From NCBI GenBank assembly GCA_963794185.1, contig CAWCDM010000125.1, positions 1 through 64,000 on the forward strand: a stretch of DNA of 64,000 bases. Reading direction: 5' to 3'. Under the pieces are notes generated by a model. The model worked only from the letters and a program-made list of their open reading frames with translations, searched no databases and was not told the DNA's origin. This DNA is from JAMXLO01 sp963794185 (GTDB lineage: Bacteria; Pseudomonadota; Alphaproteobacteria; Acetobacterales; Acetobacteraceae). A program made the position numbers and the translations under genes. This document shows, piece after piece, positions 9,464-18,326 of this stretch. Each line of letters begins with the position of its first letter. Positions within the stretch are counted from its first letter, which is position 1.

Positions 9464-10225
9464 ATGCGTCTCGACGGACAGGCGGCAATGGTCACCGGCG
9501 GCGGATCCGGTCTGGGGGCTGCGACGGCGGAACGTCTGGCGCGCGCGGGCTGCCGCGTCGCGGTGTTGGACATCAACCAGGCAGCCGCAGAGGCGAGCGC
9601 GCAGCGGATCGGCGGCGTCGGCATCGCGTGCGACGTTGCAGATGCGGCATCCGCCGAGGCTGCCGTGGCCAGGGCCCGCGAAGTGCACGGCCCGGCGCGG
9701 CTGCTGGTGAACTGCGCCGGCATCGGCACTGCGGAACGCATCGTCGGACGCGATGGGCCGATGCAGCTCGCTTCGTTCGAGCGCGTGATCCGCATCAACC
9801 TGATCGGCACCTTCAACCTGCTGCGGCTTGCAGCGGCCGGCATGAGCGCGCTCGATCCGCTGGAGGACGGCGAGCGCGGCGTTATCGTCAACACTGCTTC
9901 GATCGCGGCTTACGATGGTCAGATCGGGCAGGCCGCTTATGCGTCATCGAAGGCCGCCGTGGTCGGCCTGACATTGCCGGCGGCACGGGAACTCGCGCGC
10001 GTCGGGGTGCGCGTGGTGACCATCGCACCTGGTCTGTTTCGTACTCCGATGGTCGAAGGGCTGCCGCAGGAGTTGCAGACGAGCCTGGCCGAGGGGATTC
10101 CGTTTCCGCAGCGCCTCGGCAAGCCGGACGAGTATGCGGCACTGGTCGAGCACATCGCGACCAACAGGTTCATCAACGGCGAAACGATCCGGTTGGACGG
10201 GGCGCTGCGAATGCCGCCGCGATGA
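9464..10225 (+). CDS. SDR-family oxidoreductase, 3-hydroxyacyl-CoA dehydrogenase type II-like
   Basis: 253 residues with the classical SDR layout: cofactor motif TGGGSGLGAATAE near residue 11, acidic VLDIN end of beta 2 (favouring NAD), NCAGI, the catalytic Ser in NTASIAA, Y-x3-K as YASSKAA, and PGLFRTPM. The long insert (MSALDPLEDGERGVIVNTAS) is typical of 17-beta-HSD10-like enzymes that oxidise short branched 3-hydroxyacyl-CoAs. It is transcribed away from dctP; the 77-bp gap must hold both promoters. Membership of this subgroup is from motif pattern only. Confidence 0.82.
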   Translation: MRLDGQAAMVTGGGSGLGAATAERLARAGCRVAVLDINQAAAEASAQRIGGVGIACDVADAASAEAAVARAREVHGPARLLVNCAGIGTAERIVGRDGPMQLASFERVIRINLIGTFNLLRLAAAGMSALDPLEDGERGVIVNTASIAAYDGQIGQAAYASSKAAVVGLTLPAARELARVGVRVVTIAPGLFRTPMVEGLPQELQTSLAEGIPFPQRLGKPDEYAALVEHIATNRFINGETIRLDGALRMPPR

Positions 10226-10229
10226 GAAG

Positions 10230-10256
10230 GTTCACCACAGAGGCACAGAGTCCTCG
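10230..10256 (+). repeat. Single arm of the CACAGAG repeat family
   Basis: TTCACCACAGAGGCACAGAG directly after the SDR stop matches the left arm of the inverted repeat at 6269-6338. No matching right arm is visible nearby, so this is a half copy. Confidence 0.6.
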
Positions 10257-10303
10257 AGTTATGCGCCGCACGACTCGCGGCATGGCGGCGCTCCGGAACG
10301 GGT

Positions 10304-10915
10304 TCAGACCCGTATCCAGGATTCCGCAAATGCCAGCACCGCCGTGCTGACCGTGTGGCCGGCGACTTCACGCGGGATCGGCTTGCCTGGCAGGACGCGC
10401 CCATTCACCGTGATGGTCGCGGTCTGACAGCCGACGAAAAGGCTCGGCATGTAGTGGACTCCGGTGGACGATCCCTCCGGTGGCGACGCGAAGCAGAACG
10501 GCGCGCCAAGCCCGCTCCAGATGAGCTGCACGTTGAGATCGCCTGCCTTCAGCGTCTCGGTATAGGTGCTCGCAGGATCGCCGGTCGTTTGTACGCTGTC
10601 GAGCCTGCGGTAGCTGAGACCCTGTAACCCGGGCAGTCCCTTGAAGGCACGGAAATTCGTAACGAAGCGGCTGACCAGATAGTGCGCGAGCGGATCGTTG
10701 TCGGTCAGGCAGACATTGACACGATCCGCCGGAGGATTTGCCTGCTGCGGCGATTGCATCAGCACCAGCGCATGGCCGCGGCCGTGTGGCGACAGCACCA
10801 CGCGGAACAAACTCGCCAGCGTGGTGAACGGACCGTCCAACGATTCCTTCAGTGAGATAACGTGATTTTCACCCGACCATTCCACCGTGCCGGGAAAGAC
10901 AATCGGATCGGCCAT
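10304..10915 (-). CDS. Hypothetical protein (203 aa)
   Basis: No family recognised. The protein is soluble, with no signal peptide or membrane segment, and contains FRVVLSPHGRGHALVLMQ and a C-terminal half with FASPPEGSSTGVHYMPSLF and FVGCQTATITVNGR. GGGGAGGAAA lies 5 bp ahead of ATG 10915, which supports this start. It is divergent from the DyP peroxidase cluster across a 330-bp gap, so a shared regulatory region is possible. Confidence 0.6.
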   Translation of the reverse strand: MADPIVFPGTVEWSGENHVISLKESLDGPFTTLASLFRVVLSPHGRGHALVLMQSPQQANPPADRVNVCLTDNDPLAHYLVSRFVTNFRAFKGLPGLQGLSYRRLDSVQTTGDPASTYTETLKAGDLNVQLIWSGLGAPFCFASPPEGSSTGVHYMPSLFVGCQTATITVNGRVLPGKPIPREVAGHTVSTAVLAFAESWIRV

Positions 10916-11245
10916 CGTTTCCTCCCCTTTGTGATCGCCGGTATTGCCACGGCCATCCAGTCCGGCAGATTGCCGGGATAGGCGGCAGGGTCAAGCCTCG
11001 CCATGTCGGCGGCTTTGTTCCTCCTTGGCACGCGGTACGGCCTCGATCAGCACCGTGCGGCGATCGACAGGTCCCGGCATGGTTGCATTTGGCAATGCAT
11101 GAAAAAGGTTCGGCGTCGGACTGCCTTCCTTTCGGGATGCCGTATCTGCAACGAGTATCTGACTGCCAGGTTAGAGCACGACCGGCGATTGCGCGGCGGA
11201 TTGTTGCGGGGGTAAGCTGCCCTGGCTGCAAGGGGGGAGTACATC
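10916..11245. other. Divergent intergenic region, 330 bp
   Basis: Lies between the minus-strand hypothetical gene and the plus-strand peroxidase cluster. No confident gene or RNA is seen. It holds the ribosome binding sites of both flanking genes (GGGGAGG on minus, AAGGGGGGAG on plus) and presumably both promoters. A minus-strand frame from 11031 runs through it but has no family resemblance. Confidence 0.5.
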
Positions 11246-11680
11246 ATGCCTTATGACGTGCCGCAGTTGCTCCGGATGTCGCAGGCGGACCTCGATGTGC
11301 TGTTCACGGCAAGCGAGGCCGGCCCGATCCCGGACGGACAGGCGGATGGCACCGCGATCGTTTCGCCCGGAACCACATTCAGCCCGGACATCGCGAAGTT
11401 CGTCAGCGTGTTCGCCTGGCAGGGCAAGGTGTTCGACGCCAAGGCCGGGCTGCTGAAAAACCGCATCGGGCCGTTCGGACTCAATGCCATCATCGCCAGG
11501 GTCTACAAGGCACCAAGCTGGCTGGACGGCAAGGAATGCATCGTTCTCGACTATTCCGAGACGTCGATGATCGCGCATTGGGTACGCGACGAGATCCGAC
11601 TGATCCAGCCACCGGGGCTCTATCTTGGCAAGGTCTATTGGGACAAGGCCCGTCTGATCGACTTCGCGCTGCAGTTCTGA
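11246..11680 (+). CDS. Hypothetical protein, first gene of the DyP peroxidase cluster
   Basis: 144 residues, no membrane segment. Recognisable conserved-looking stretches are GPFGLNAIIARVYKAPSWLD, GKECIVLDYSETS, HWVRDEIRLI and GLYLGKVYW. I recall similar uncharacterised proteins but no named domain. The IVLDYS and VRDEIR segments look like a small beta-rich ligand-binding or lipid-associated fold, which is inference. AAGGGGGGAG precedes ATG 11246. The next gene follows by 16 bp and the peroxidase follows that by 8 bp, so all three are probably one operon. Confidence 0.65.
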   Translation: MPYDVPQLLRMSQADLDVLFTASEAGPIPDGQADGTAIVSPGTTFSPDIAKFVSVFAWQGKVFDAKAGLLKNRIGPFGLNAIIARVYKAPSWLDGKECIVLDYSETSMIAHWVRDEIRLIQPPGLYLGKVYWDKARLIDFALQF

Positions 11681-11696
11681 TGCCGCGTCGGGCGGC

Positions 11697-12986
11697 ATGA
11701 CGCCGCAGTCCAACTTCATGGTGGCTGCACCCGTCGCACCCGGGCGGGAAGATGCGCTGCGCTCGCTGCTGGCGAGCATGAACCTGCGCCCGGGCGTGGT
11801 CGATCCGAACAACGCGCTGTTGCCGTTCGCGCAATTCGACCGGCTGCACGTTGCACGCTTCGTCATTCTGGACGACCAGACGCTTGGCGATCTCGCACAA
11901 TATGGCGAAGCGTTTCCGGATGCGCCCGTGTGGCTGGTGTTCCTCGGCGACTGCGATGGGCAGCCCGAGACGATGCTGCAGGAGTTCATCATGCATGCCG
12001 GCGCCGGGCTCGAGCAGATCTTCGCCCACTGCCGGGACTTCGATCATGGTGCCGATCTCGCTGCCTGGATCCGCGCGCATACGGCGCGCCCTGCGGCGCA
12101 ATACATCAACTGGGTCGGCCGCACAGTGCAACAGATCCGGGAGGAGGCAGCTTTGCATGCTGCACTGCGCGAGCGTCTGGTGCAAGATGGCGCAACATTC
12201 GCGCGGCAACCTCCGGTCGCGATCCACAGGATGCTCGCGGCTTCCGTGCGGCAGAATGGGCCTCCGCTTACGCCGCCGGCTGCCACGCCGATCCTCTGGC
12301 GGGCGAGCCAGATCAGCAACCTGATCGGCGTTCCGGTCGCACTTCTGCTGCTGTTGCCATTCCTGCTGCTCTACGCGCCGTTGTTCATCTGGCAATTGCG
12401 CCGGCGTGAAACGACGGATGCGGTCATCGCGCCGCGCCCCACCCCGGAGCACGTGCGTGCGCTCAGCGTGCTGGAGGACCATGACGTCAGCAACCAGTTC
12501 AGCGCATTCGGCAGCGTGAAGCCGGGTCGGTTTCGGCTTTGGACGTTGATCTTCGTGTTCTGGGTGCTGAACTTCAGCACACGACAGATCTACACGCGCG
12601 GGCGGTTGGCACGCGTCGGCACGATCCATTTCGCGCGCTGGGTCTTCATGGACAACCGACGTCGGCTGCTGTTCGCCAGCAACTACGACGGCAGCCTCGA
12701 CAGCTACATGGACGATTTCATCAACAAGGTGGCCTATGGCCTGAACCTGGTATTCAGCAATGGTGTCGGCTATCCGCAAACCAACTTCCTGCTGGGCGGC
12801 GGCGCGCAATATGAGCAGACGTTCAAGTACTATCTGCGCCGCCACGAGGTGCCGACACAGGTCTGGTACAAGGCATATCCTCGCCTCACCGCCGCGGACC
12901 TTGCGCGCAACACCCAGATTCGCGACGGGCTGGAGCGCAGCACCATGACAGACGACGAAGCCAGACGCTGGCTGGCACTAATCTGA
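11697..12986 (+). CDS. Membrane-anchored protein with duplicated ferredoxin-like domain, DyP partner
   Basis: 429 residues. Residues about 48-112 (LHVARFVILDD, then VWLVFLGDCDGQPETMLQEF) and about 305-360 (IHFARWVFMDN, then LLFASNYDGSLDSYMDDF) are two copies of the same unit, suggesting an internal duplication of an alpha/beta (ferredoxin-like) domain. Two hydrophobic segments lie between them (about 208-233, very strong, and 280-294). No catalytic motif is recognised. The DyP peroxidase gene starts 8 bp downstream and DyP enzymes also use a ferredoxin-like fold, so a physical complex is plausible but unproven. Confidence 0.65.
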   Translation: MTPQSNFMVAAPVAPGREDALRSLLASMNLRPGVVDPNNALLPFAQFDRLHVARFVILDDQTLGDLAQYGEAFPDAPVWLVFLGDCDGQPETMLQEFIMHAGAGLEQIFAHCRDFDHGADLAAWIRAHTARPAAQYINWVGRTVQQIREEAALHAALRERLVQDGATFARQPPVAIHRMLAASVRQNGPPLTPPAATPILWRASQISNLIGVPVALLLLLPFLLLYAPLFIWQLRRRETTDAVIAPRPTPEHVRALSVLEDHDVSNQFSAFGSVKPGRFRLWTLIFVFWVLNFSTRQIYTRGRLARVGTIHFARWVFMDNRRRLLFASNYDGSLDSYMDDFINKVAYGLNLVFSNGVGYPQTNFLLGGGAQYEQTFKYYLRRHEVPTQVWYKAYPRLTAADLARNTQIRDGLERSTMTDDEARRWLALI

Positions 12987-12994
12987 GCCGGGCC

Positions 12995-14491
12995 ATGACC
13001 CCACAGATTGCTGAACCCGCCGACATCCAGGGGCTGTTGCGATCAGGATACGGCAGCATGACGGAGGCATGCTTCATCCTGCTGTCCGTCACGGATGCAA
13101 CTGCCGCGCGCGCCTGGCTTGGCACCGCTCCGGTCACGACGGTGCAACATCTGGAGCGCCGCATCACCACCGCACTACAGGTCGCGCTGACAGCGACCGG
13201 AATGCGTACGTTGGGCGTGGCGGAAAGCGTGATCGCGGGCTTTTCCGCGGAATTCATCTCCGGCATGGCCGGCGACGAGAGCCGCTCGCGACGCCTCGGC
13301 GATGTTGCGGACAACGCGCCGTCGGGCTGGCGTTGGGGAGGCGCGCGGGAGCCGCACGTGCTGCTGATGCTGTACGCCGAGACCGGGCTCGACGCATGGC
13401 GTCAGCAGCTCGAAACGGCGAACTTCCGCCAGGGTTTCTCGGTTCTCGAAACACAGCAGACCAGCGACATGAACGGCCGGGAGCCTTTTGGATTCACCGA
13501 CGGCGTCAGCCAGCCGCGGCTTGATTGGTCCGCTGAACGTCAGCCCGGCACCAACGCGGACCTGGAGTACGGGAACCTGCTGAGTGCCGGCGAATTCCTG
13601 CTCGGCTATCCCAACGAGTATGGGCTCTACACCGATCGGCCGTTGCTTGCACCGAACCAGCCCGGCGCACAGGCGCTGCCGCCGGCCGAGGACGATCCCA
13701 CACGTCGCGATGTCGGGCGGAACGGCAGCTATGTGGTGTTTCGCGAACTTGCACAGGACGTCAGGGGATTCTGGCGATTTGCCGCAGCGCAGACCGCGGA
13801 TGCGGCGGCCCGTGTCGCGCTCGCACAGGCAATGGTTGGGCGGCAGATCTCGGGGGAACCGCTGATAGCGGCGCGTGTGCTGCCGATCCGTGGCGTCGGG
13901 CCTGATGCGGAGGATATCCGGCAGAACCAGTTCACCTATGACCAGGACAAGGAAGGATTGCTGTGCCCGTTCGGCGCGCATGTTCGCCGGGCAAATCCCC
14001 GCACCGGTGACATGCCCGGCGGACGCCAAGGCCTGATCGCGCAACTGATCCGCATGCTGGGTTTTGGTCATCAGGACCTGAGCGAGGATTTGGTTGCAGC
14101 CAGCCGCTTCCATCGCATCATCCGGCGCGGACGCGAATACGGCGAGAGGCTGTCGCCGGAAGCGGCGCTGCTGCCCGATGCGCCCGACCCGCGGAGCGGA
14201 CTGCATTTCATCTGTCTCGGCGCCAACATCGCGAGGCAGTTCGAATTCATCCAGAATGCGTGGCTGATGAGCGCAAAGTTCGATGGAATGAGCCGCGAGG
14301 CCGATCCTCTGCTCGGCAACCGCACCGAATTGCCACCGGGTCAGCCGACCGATGGATTCACGGTTCCGCAGCCGAACGGCGTTAGCCGTCGCATTGATGG
14401 CATACCGAGGTTCGTTACGGTGCGCGGTGGTGCGTATTTCTTTCTGCCGGGTCTGCGCGCGCTGAGGTACTTTGCGGCCGGCGCCGGCTGA
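12995..14491 (+). CDS. DyP-type haem peroxidase
   Basis: 498 residues, longer than the small A/B classes and closer to the larger C/D-type enzymes. It has the family GxxDG motif as GFTDG (residues 166-170, catalytic Asp169) followed by VSQPR. The proximal haem His is H329 in CPFGAHVRRANPR, a distal Arg lies in the RFHRIIRRGREYG stretch, and the terminal GGAYFFLPGL is present. No Tat or Sec signal is visible, so it is probably cytoplasmic or held at the membrane by its partner. It would oxidise substrates with H2O2. Third gene of a tight three-gene set. Confidence 0.88.
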   Translation: MTPQIAEPADIQGLLRSGYGSMTEACFILLSVTDATAARAWLGTAPVTTVQHLERRITTALQVALTATGMRTLGVAESVIAGFSAEFISGMAGDESRSRRLGDVADNAPSGWRWGGAREPHVLLMLYAETGLDAWRQQLETANFRQGFSVLETQQTSDMNGREPFGFTDGVSQPRLDWSAERQPGTNADLEYGNLLSAGEFLLGYPNEYGLYTDRPLLAPNQPGAQALPPAEDDPTRRDVGRNGSYVVFRELAQDVRGFWRFAAAQTADAAARVALAQAMVGRQISGEPLIAARVLPIRGVGPDAEDIRQNQFTYDQDKEGLLCPFGAHVRRANPRTGDMPGGRQGLIAQLIRMLGFGHQDLSEDLVAASRFHRIIRRGREYGERLSPEAALLPDAPDPRSGLHFICLGANIARQFEFIQNAWLMSAKFDGMSREADPLLGNRTELPPGQPTDGFTVPQPNGVSRRIDGIPRFVTVRGGAYFFLPGLRALRYFAAGAG

Positions 14492-14520
14492 ATCCCCTCA
14501 TATCGCGCGAGGAGGCAGAC

Positions 14521-15423
14521 ATGCTCGAACTGGTCATCGAAGGCCAACGCAAGGATCTCGGCGGCGGATTGGAGGTCGGCCGGGTGTTGCCGTTCGCCCG
14601 CCGGCGCATGGTTGGTCCGTTCATCTTTCTCGACCATATGGGGCCGGCCGATTTTCGCTCCGGCGAAGGGATCGATGTCCGGCCGCATCCGCATATCGGC
14701 CTCGCGACGGTCACCTATCTGTTCGACGGCGAGATCCATCACCGCGACAGTCTGGGCGTCAGCCAGAAGATCAGGCCGGGCGAGGTGAACTGGATGACCG
14801 CCGGCTCCGGCATCGTGCATTCCGAGCGCACCGATCCGTCGCTGCGATCGAGCGGCGGGCTGATGCATGGCATGCAGGCCTGGGTGGCCCTGCCGCCCGA
14901 AGACGAGGAGGTCGATCCGGCATTTGCGCATCATGGTGCCGATGCGCTGCCCGAATTGTCCGATGGCGGCGTCTGGGCGCGTTTGATCGCGGGCTCCGCC
15001 TACGGGCTGAGCAATGCTGTGCGCACATTTTCACCGCTGTTCTATCTGCACGCCGAACTCGCACCCGGCGCCAGCATCGCAATGCCGGCGGACCACGCGG
15101 AACGCGCCGCCTACGTCGTGTCGGGCACTGTCGCGCATGACGGCGTGCAGCACGCTGCCGGACGGATGCTGGTATTCGCCACTGGCGGCGAGCCGGTGAT
15201 CGCGGCCGCGGGTGGGCCGGCGCGTCTGGTGCTGCTCGGCGGCGCGGGCATCGGTCCACGCTTCATCTGGTGGAACCTGGTGTCGTCCCGCCGCGAGCGC
15301 ATCGAACAGGCAAAGGCTGATTGGAAATCCGGCCGCATGGCTTTGCCGCCTGACGACAACCGCGAGTTCATTCCGTTGCCGGACGATCCGCCGCCGCAGC
15401 CAGAACCCACTCACCCGGTCTGA
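14521..15423 (+). CDS. Pirin family protein
   Basis: 300 residues with a double cupin fold. The N-terminal cupin holds the metal site: RPHPHIGLATVTYLF, then IHHRDSLG and IVHSE. The C-terminal half is a second, metal-free cupin with a long FIWWNLVSS tail. Bacterial pirins include quercetin 2,3-dioxygenases and redox-sensitive regulators; which applies cannot be told here. GAGGAGGC precedes ATG 14521. The gap to the DyP gene is 29 bp, so it may belong to the same transcript, and both may serve oxidative chemistry. Confidence 0.85.
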   Translation: MLELVIEGQRKDLGGGLEVGRVLPFARRRMVGPFIFLDHMGPADFRSGEGIDVRPHPHIGLATVTYLFDGEIHHRDSLGVSQKIRPGEVNWMTAGSGIVHSERTDPSLRSSGGLMHGMQAWVALPPEDEEVDPAFAHHGADALPELSDGGVWARLIAGSAYGLSNAVRTFSPLFYLHAELAPGASIAMPADHAERAAYVVSGTVAHDGVQHAAGRMLVFATGGEPVIAAAGGPARLVLLGGAGIGPRFIWWNLVSSRRERIEQAKADWKSGRMALPPDDNREFIPLPDDPPPQPEPTHPV

Positions 15424-15504
15424 TGAGCGGATTGCCGTCGGTGGCGCTGGCATTGCGTCACCGCTACGCTCCGTCCAATGATACTCAAGGAGGGAGTCAA
15501 ACCC

Positions 15505-16401
15505 ATGCGTGACGATCTTCCCGCCTGGCGTTCGCTACTGTTCGTGCCGGTGACGGCGGAGAAATTCGTGCGCACCGGCGCGGATCGTGGCGCCGACGGC
15601 ATCATTCTCGACCTCGAGGATGCGGTGGCGCCGTCGGCGAAGGAGCGCGCCCGGACGCTGATCGCCGATGCCATCCCGCAGGTGTCGCGCAAGGGCGCCG
15701 ACGTGCTGGTGCGGGTGAACCGTCCGTGGCGCCTGCTGGTGCGCGACCTGGAAGCGGCGGTGATCCCGGGTGTGGCAGCACTGATGCTGACCAAGGTGGA
15801 CAGCCCGGAGCTTGTTCAGGCAGCGGCCGATATCGTCGCCGAGCTGGAGGCCGAACGCGGATTGAAGTCAGGAGGAATCCAGTTCGTCGTGCTGGTGGAG
15901 ACGGCGGCAGGCTTCTTCCGCATCGAGGCAATTGCGAAGTCACATCCGCGCGTCGTGGCGCTAAGCCTCGGGACGGAGGATTTCACCGCTGATGTCGGCA
16001 TGCTGCCGGACCCGGACGCCCTGCTTTATCCCAAGCAGCACACGCTGTTCGCCGCGCGGGCGGCGGGGATTCTGCCGATGGGTTTCGTCGGCTCGATCGC
16101 CGACTTCCGCGACCAGGACGCATTCCGTGCGATCATCCGCCGCTCGAAGCGGCTGGGCTTTGTGGGGGCGAGCGCGATCCATCCGCTGCAGGTGCCGGTG
16201 CTCAACGAGGAGTTCTCTCCCACCGCGGCAGAAGTCGAGCGTGCCGAACGCATGGTCGCCGCCTACGACGCGGCGTTCGCGCAGGGGCTCGGCGCGGTGC
16301 AGTTCGAAGGCGCGATGATCGACGTCCCGGTGGTGCAGCGGGCGCAGAACGTGATTGCGCGGGCAGCGGCGATCCGGCGGCGGTTGGAGCGCACCGGCTG
16401 A
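15505..16401 (+). CDS. HpcH/HpaI aldolase/citrate lyase family (CitE-like) protein
   Basis: 298 residues of the CitE-like TIM barrel: RSLLFVPVTAEKF, GIILDLEDAV (Asp/Glu for Mg2+), VRVNRP, VVLVETAAGFF with the conserved Glu, SLGTEDFTADVG and AIHPLQVPVLNEEFSP. These enzymes cleave or form malyl-, citramalyl- or beta-methylmalyl-CoA. The frame opens at 15478, but AAGGAGGG 10 bp ahead of ATG 15505 indicates the later start. It stands upstream of a second HpcH/HpaI enzyme, suggesting a small C-C lyase operon. Confidence 0.85.
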   Translation: MRDDLPAWRSLLFVPVTAEKFVRTGADRGADGIILDLEDAVAPSAKERARTLIADAIPQVSRKGADVLVRVNRPWRLLVRDLEAAVIPGVAALMLTKVDSPELVQAAADIVAELEAERGLKSGGIQFVVLVETAAGFFRIEAIAKSHPRVVALSLGTEDFTADVGMLPDPDALLYPKQHTLFAARAAGILPMGFVGSIADFRDQDAFRAIIRRSKRLGFVGASAIHPLQVPVLNEEFSPTAAEVERAERMVAAYDAAFAQGLGAVQFEGAMIDVPVVQRAQNVIARAAAIRRRLERTG

Positions 16402-16428
16402 GGGCAGGTCATTTGTGAGGGCAGAGAG

Positions 16429-17203
16429 ATGCAGGCCAATCCATTGCGCGCCGCACTTGAACGCGGCGAACTGCAGATCGGCACGTGGGTCAACCTCGTG
16501 CGCAACCCGGCGATCCTGACATCTGCTGAAGGCCGCCGGCCTGGACTTTGCGCGTGTGGACATGGAGCACACCGCAGCCTCGATGGAGAGCATCGCGAAC
16601 ATGGCGCTGCTGTCGCGAGCGCTGAACTTTCCCATTGCCGTGCGGCCGCCCGAGGCCAATCGCGAGTGGATCACGCGGCTGCTCGATGTCGGCGTGTGGA
16701 ACCTGCACTGTCCGCAGGTCGAGAACGCCGCACATGCCGCCGAGATCGTCGCCGCCTCGCGCTACGCACCGCGCGGGCTGCGCGGCAATGCGGGGCATAG
16801 CCCGGGAACCGACTATGACATGACCGGCACTGCGGCGGAGCGGCGTGAATTCGCCAACCGGCAGGTGTTCGTCACGGTGATGTTCGAGACCGCCGCCGCG
16901 TTCGATGATCTGGATGCCATCGCCGCGATGGACGGGATCGACGCGCTGACGATCGGGCCGGCGGACCTGGCGCAGGATCTGGGCGTGTTCGGCACACCTG
17001 ATCAGGCTCGGGTGCTGGACGAGAAGCGCGACCTCGTGCTGGCGGCCGCGAAGAAGCACGGCAAGACGTGCGCGATGCTGTGTTCCAGCCAGGAGCAGGC
17101 ACAGCATTGGAAGAAGGCGGGGGCGTTGCTGCTGGCGTATTCCAGCGACAGCGAGGTGCTGCACGGCGCATTCAGCCAGGCGATCGGGCGGATCAAGGGG
17201 TAG
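16429..17203 (+). CDS. HpcH/HpaI aldolase family protein (frameshifted)
   Basis: About 257 residues once one extra base near 16522 is removed: the frame then reads AILTLLKAAGLDFARVDMEH. The rest follows the 2-keto-3-deoxy-sugar-acid or 4-hydroxy-2-oxo-acid aldolase pattern: VRPPEANREWITRLLDVGV, the substrate Arg-Gly stretch RYAPRGLRGN, FVTVMFETAAAF (metal Glu) and IGPADLAQDLG (metal Asp). It would catalyse a reversible pyruvate-type aldol cleavage. The indel is most likely a sequence error, since both halves are intact and well conserved. It lies 27 bp after the CitE-like gene. Confidence 0.8.
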
Positions 17204-17479
17204 TCAAGGAGAAACCCTCGGTCCATTCCTTGGTTGGATGCTTTCGACTGTAACTATAATTGTGCCTGGCAAACAGGCGTGGATGATCCGCACGCGCCGA
17301 GGAGCGACCATCGTAAGAGCGGTGGCTCCCCGAGCTGGGTGGAGCGGGCGCAACGCCTATTTGAACCAATGTCGTGCGATTTGTGCGACGGAAACCCTGT
17401 CGGACCGCTGCTGGACAAGCCCCCGAACGAAGATAATGGCCGACCCGAAGCGTGACTCGTCAGTCATCCCGCAAGCGCC

Positions 17480-17695
17480 CTAATTGTAATTATAGAACCG
17501 GCCGCCGCCGGTGCTGGGTGTGATGCTTGGGCCATAACCGCCCATGGGGTCCGGCAGCCCGGGGCGGCCGATCGTGCTGTCGTCTGGCTCCTGTGGCGGC
17601 ACAGGCTCCGTTGGCCCCGTGATACCCAGATCGGCAGGCGTACCGGAACAGCCCGCCAGAGCAACCAGCACGGCCAGCATGCGGGCGCAGCGCAT
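17480..17695 (-). CDS. Small lipoprotein
   Basis: 71 residues with a lipobox (MLAVLVALAGC), so processed to about 53 residues anchored by lipid. The mature part is rich in Pro and Gly (GPTEPVPPQEP, IGRPGLPDP, YGPSITPS) and ends GGGRFYNYN. Function unknown. The frame continues upstream of ATG 17695, but that part overlaps the preceding gene. It starts 7 bp after the membrane-protein gene on the same strand, so the two form an operon. Confidence 0.75.
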   Translation of the reverse strand: MRCARMLAVLVALAGCSGTPADLGITGPTEPVPPQEPDDSTIGRPGLPDPMGGYGPSITPSTGGGRFYNYN

Positions 17696-17702
17696 TGCGC
17701 TC

Positions 17703-18266
17703 TCAGGCCTTCGGCCAGGCGCGGTCGAGGCCGATGACCAGCCGAACCCGCAGGCGCTGGAAGCGGTGGCCCAGCCAGCCGGCCCTCGCCACGGACATGC
17801 GCAATCGGTGCAGTGCGGCATCACGCAGCGGCTTGACCCGGTCCAGAACCCAGCAGCGCGCGGTGAGCACACTGTTGTGGACCCGCGCGAACCATGCCAC
17901 GCGCAACAGCGCCGGTTCACACGCCTGGTAGATCCATACCAGCACCAGCGTGGCAACTCCCTTGAACACCACGGCGATCAGCGTCGCGGTGACGACATGT
18001 CCGCGCGCCAACAGCACCGTTGCCCAGATCCCGGCCCCATGGCTGCACAGTTCGGGCACGAGGAACAGCGGCACAGCGGCATAGGGTGGCAGCAGCCCCA
18101 ACCAGAGCTGTGCGGCGCGCACCGCCCCGAGACCGGCGATCGCGCGCAATATCGCGCGCGACCCCGCCCACAGGACATGCTCAAGCAGCACCAGCAACAG
18201 CGCTGGCAAGAGCAGCACCAGGTCGAGACACCTGCTCGTCGCGGTACGGTGCAATGCGGTCAACAT
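17703..18266 (-). CDS. Hypothetical membrane protein
   Basis: 187 residues with about four hydrophobic segments: LDLVLLLPALLLVLLEHVLW, AAQLWLGLLPPYAAVPLFLV, GIWATVLLARGHVVTATLIA and GVATLVLVWIYQA. They are followed by an arginine-rich C-terminal tail (HRLRMSVARAGWLGHRFQRL). No recognised domain. It lies between the FecR-domain gene and the lipoprotein gene on the same strand, so an envelope role is plausible. Confidence 0.65.
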   Translation of the reverse strand: MLTALHRTATSRCLDLVLLLPALLLVLLEHVLWAGSRAILRAIAGLGAVRAAQLWLGLLPPYAAVPLFLVPELCSHGAGIWATVLLARGHVVTATLIAVVFKGVATLVLVWIYQACEPALLRVAWFARVHNSVLTARCWVLDRVKPLRDAALHRLRMSVARAGWLGHRFQRLRVRLVIGLDRAWPKA

Positions 18267-18326
18267 GTGGACACACCGAAGCTATGACAGAGCTTCACCC
18301 GCAACGAAAGCGCGATCGAGCGAGAA

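Noticed and set aside
11490..12845. 451-residue minus-strand frame under the membrane protein gene
   Set aside because: No signal, motif or ribosome binding site; overlaps a plus-strand gene with clear operon spacing.
17234..17455. 73-residue frame with a CDLC motif between the aldolase and lipoprotein genes
   Set aside because: Starts at a TTG with no good ribosome binding site and has no recognisable homologue; kept only as a remote possibility.
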